From assembly GCA_964653235.1 (NCBI GenBank), contig CAZZCP010000102.1, positions 1 through 6,804 on the forward strand: a stretch of DNA of 6,804 nucleotides. Reading direction: 5' to 3'. Each line of letters opens with the position of its first letter. Position 1 is the first letter of the stretch. The notes below the pieces were generated by a model. That model did not search any database, was not told the DNA's origin, and was given only the letters and a program-made list of their open reading frames with translations. This DNA is from CAZZCP01 sp964653235. Its GTDB lineage: Bacteria > Bdellovibrionota > Bdellovibrionia > Bdellovibrionales > UBA840. The position numbers were made by a program, and so were the translations under genes. Below are positions 5,340 through 6,804 of the stretch, piece after piece.

Positions 5340-6347
5340 ATGCCAATCCAAGCCTATGCAGCGAAATCAGCCTGTGCACCGCTCGAAATCTTTCAATATG
5401 ACGAAAAAAAACTTGAAGACTTTGATATTGAAATTGAAATCACTCATTGCGGAATCTGTCATTCCGATGTTCACCTCATCGATAATGATTGGCAAATCTC
5501 AGAATATCCGCTCGTACCAGGACACGAGATTGTAGGCAAAGTAGCTAAACTCGGTACCAAGGTAAAACATTTGGGAGCTGGGGATCGAGTTGGTGTTGGT
5601 TGGCAATGTAGCTCGTGTCATACTTGTGAGTTTTGTTTGCGAGGAGATGAAAACCTTTGTGCAGAAAACCAAGCAACATGCTTACATGGCTACGGAGGTT
5701 TTGCAGAAAGAATCATTGTAGATTCTAGATTTGCATTTGTAATACCAGACTCACTGGACTCTGAAAATGCCGCTCCTCTTTTGTGTGGAGGCATTACGGT
5801 TTATTCTCCTCTAAAAGAGTTTCAAGTACAAGCACATCACAAAGTGGGAGTGATTGGAATTGGTGGTCTTGGCCATTTGGCCCTTCAGTACGCATCAAAA
5901 ATGGGCTGTGAAGTGACCGCTTTCTCGAGCCAGGCAGATAAAGAAGCTGAGGCAAAAGCTTTTGGCGCCCATCACTTTGTGAACTCAACAGATCCAGAGG
6001 CATTAGAGTCAAAGGCAGCAAGTTTTGATTTTATTATTAATACCGCACACGCAAATCTTGATTGGAACTCCTATATTAATACATTAAGGCCTGATGGCAC
6101 ACTCTGTTTTGTTGGAGTACCAAGCGAGCCTCTGCAGCTGCCTATTTTTTTACTTTTGGCTGGTCGAAAGAGAATTGTCGCCAGTCCCATTGGTAGCCCA
6201 TCAAGAATTCAAGAGATGCTTGGTTTCTCTGCTAGGCAAAATATAGTGGCGCAAACCGAACTGGTAAAAATGTCAGAGGTCAATGCTGCGCTTGATCGAG
6301 TGAGAAGCAATCAGGCCAAATATCGCGTGGTTTTGGAGAATCAGTGA
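5340..6347 (+). CDS. Zinc-dependent NAD(P)-dependent alcohol dehydrogenase, CAD/YahK type
   Basis: This 335-residue cytosolic medium-chain dehydrogenase would interconvert aldehydes and alcohols with a nicotinamide cofactor. Catalytic zinc ligands are C40 (HCGICHSD), H62 with E63 (PGHE) and C149 (LLCGG). The structural zinc lobe has C93, C96, C99 and C107 in the canonical spacing. The Rossmann fold shows GIGGLG (173-178), and the strand-2 end AFSSQADKE carries S196-S197 rather than an acidic residue, pointing to NADP(H), as in cinnamyl alcohol dehydrogenases and E. coli YahK. The ATG at 5340 follows AAGGAG (5329-5334) by 5 nt, overriding an open frame that extends a few codons upstream. It sits where rimM is common in other genomes, and its stop overlaps the next gene. 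Likely a broad aldehyde reductase; the substrate is unknown. Confidence 0.93.
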   Translation: MPIQAYAAKSACAPLEIFQYDEKKLEDFDIEIEITHCGICHSDVHLIDNDWQISEYPLVPGHEIVGKVAKLGTKVKHLGAGDRVGVGWQCSSCHTCEFCLRGDENLCAENQATCLHGYGGFAERIIVDSRFAFVIPDSLDSENAAPLLCGGITVYSPLKEFQVQAHHKVGVIGIGGLGHLALQYASKMGCEVTAFSSQADKEAEAKAFGAHHFVNSTDPEALESKAASFDFIINTAHANLDWNSYINTLRPDGTLCFVGVPSEPLQLPIFLLLAGRKRIVASPIGSPSRIQEMLGFSARQNIVAQTELVKMSEVNAALDRVRSNQAKYRVVLENQ

Positions 6348-6804
6348 AACTCATTATTCTCTTACTGCTCTGTTCTTTCGCCTATGCCGAAGGAAAGCGG
6401 GCCGGCGGCTTGAGTGTAATTTATCAACAAATGGATTATGAATCTCAAGAGATTCTTCCTGCTTTTACTTCAAATGGTTTTGATCCTCCCAAAGAAGGTC
6501 TTGAGTTATGGGCAGTGCGCTTTTTTACTCAAAATCCTTCTGGATTTCGCGGTGGAGTTCAATGGTGGTTTGATGCAAGCAATGAGCAGAGTGGAGGGAT
6601 TCATAGAGCACGTTATGATGCGAGTCATAGAGGTTTTTACTTTGGCTATGCAATGGGAGATTCTTTTTACCCAGTGATTGATGCGATAGTCGGTTGGGGA
6701 GAGCGGCGGGTGCAAATTTTTAGCGCTAGCCAAGATGCCGAGATCGAGGAGGACATTTTTTTTGCCCAGCCACAAGCAGGTTTTGAGATCAATTTTGGCG
6801 GCTT
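6344..6804 (+). CDS. Exported protein of unknown function, possible outer-membrane barrel (3' end outside window)
   Basis: The frame is open from GTG at 6344 to the end of the window (153 codons). GGAG (6335-6338) lies 5 nt before the GTG, and GTGA overlaps the dehydrogenase stop, a classic coupled junction. The N-terminus MKLIILLLLCSFAYA followed by EGK is a signal peptide with an AxA-type cleavage site (AYA). The cysteine at position 10 lacks a small residue before it, so a lipoprotein is unlikely. The mature part is rich in aromatic and glycine residues with short alternating stretches (GGVQWWFDAS, GFYFGYAMGD, VQIFSAS, AGFEINFGG), suggesting beta strands of an outer-membrane or periplasmic barrel. 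I do not recognise the family. Its link with a cytosolic alcohol dehydrogenase is unexplained. Confidence 0.85.
   Translation, partial: MKLIILLLLCSFAYAEGKRAGGLSVIYQQMDYESQEILPAFTSNGFDPPKEGLELWAVRFFTQNPSGFRGGVQWWFDASNEQSGGIHRARYDASHRGFYFGYAMGDSFYPVIDAIVGWGERRVQIFSASQDAEIEEDIFFAQPQAGFEINFGG

Noticed and set aside
1..6804. CRISPR array, tRNA, rRNA or SRP RNA gene
   Set aside because: No regularly spaced repeats and no cloverleaf or SRP Alu/S-domain-like core were seen; the multi-hairpin element at 3546-3720 does not fit a tRNA pattern.

Overview
The window looks like chromosomal DNA of a Gram-negative bacterium with fairly low GC. The best guess is a Bdellovibrio-like member of the former Deltaproteobacteria. 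That guess rests on the style of the Ffh and S16 proteins, on a divergent single-domain Y1 transposase of a type I associate with that group, and on a small exported protein that resembles an outer-membrane barrel. I ran no search, so the taxonomy is inference.

Layout. Positions 2-1100 hold the 3' end of an ABC transporter ATPase gene and its overlapping ABC-2 type permease (YadG/YadH-like exporter pair). A convergent intergenic region (1101-1382) follows; it carries a 42-nt repeat with a perfect hairpin. On the minus strand lies a PlsC-type acyltransferase (1383-2093). It is head-to-head with ffh (2163-3545, TTG start), and the 69-nt gap between them holds an almost perfectly mirror-symmetric candidate bidirectional promoter. 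After ffh comes a 175-bp structured element with 23-bp imperfect terminal inverted repeats and three internal hairpins (3546-3720), then a convergent Y1/HUH transposase-like gene (3743-4375, minus). A 306-nt spacer with a possible structured leader precedes rpsP (4682-4933), which is followed by khpA (5016-5261), a YahK/CAD-type zinc alcohol dehydrogenase (5340-6347) and an exported protein whose GTG start overlaps the dehydrogenase stop and which runs off the window (6344-6804).

How it fits together. ffh, rpsP and khpA belong to the widely conserved ffh-rpsP-khpA-rimM-trmD-rplS neighbourhood (co-translational targeting plus ribosome biogenesis). Here the order is kept but broken twice: a transposase gene and the structured element sit between ffh and rpsP, and an alcohol dehydrogenase stands where rimM would be expected. 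The most unusual content is the structured element, its partial copy 2.2 kb away in the other convergent gap, and the adjacent HUH transposase, which together resemble an REP/RAYT-type arrangement. The remaining genes are ordinary housekeeping or accessory genes.
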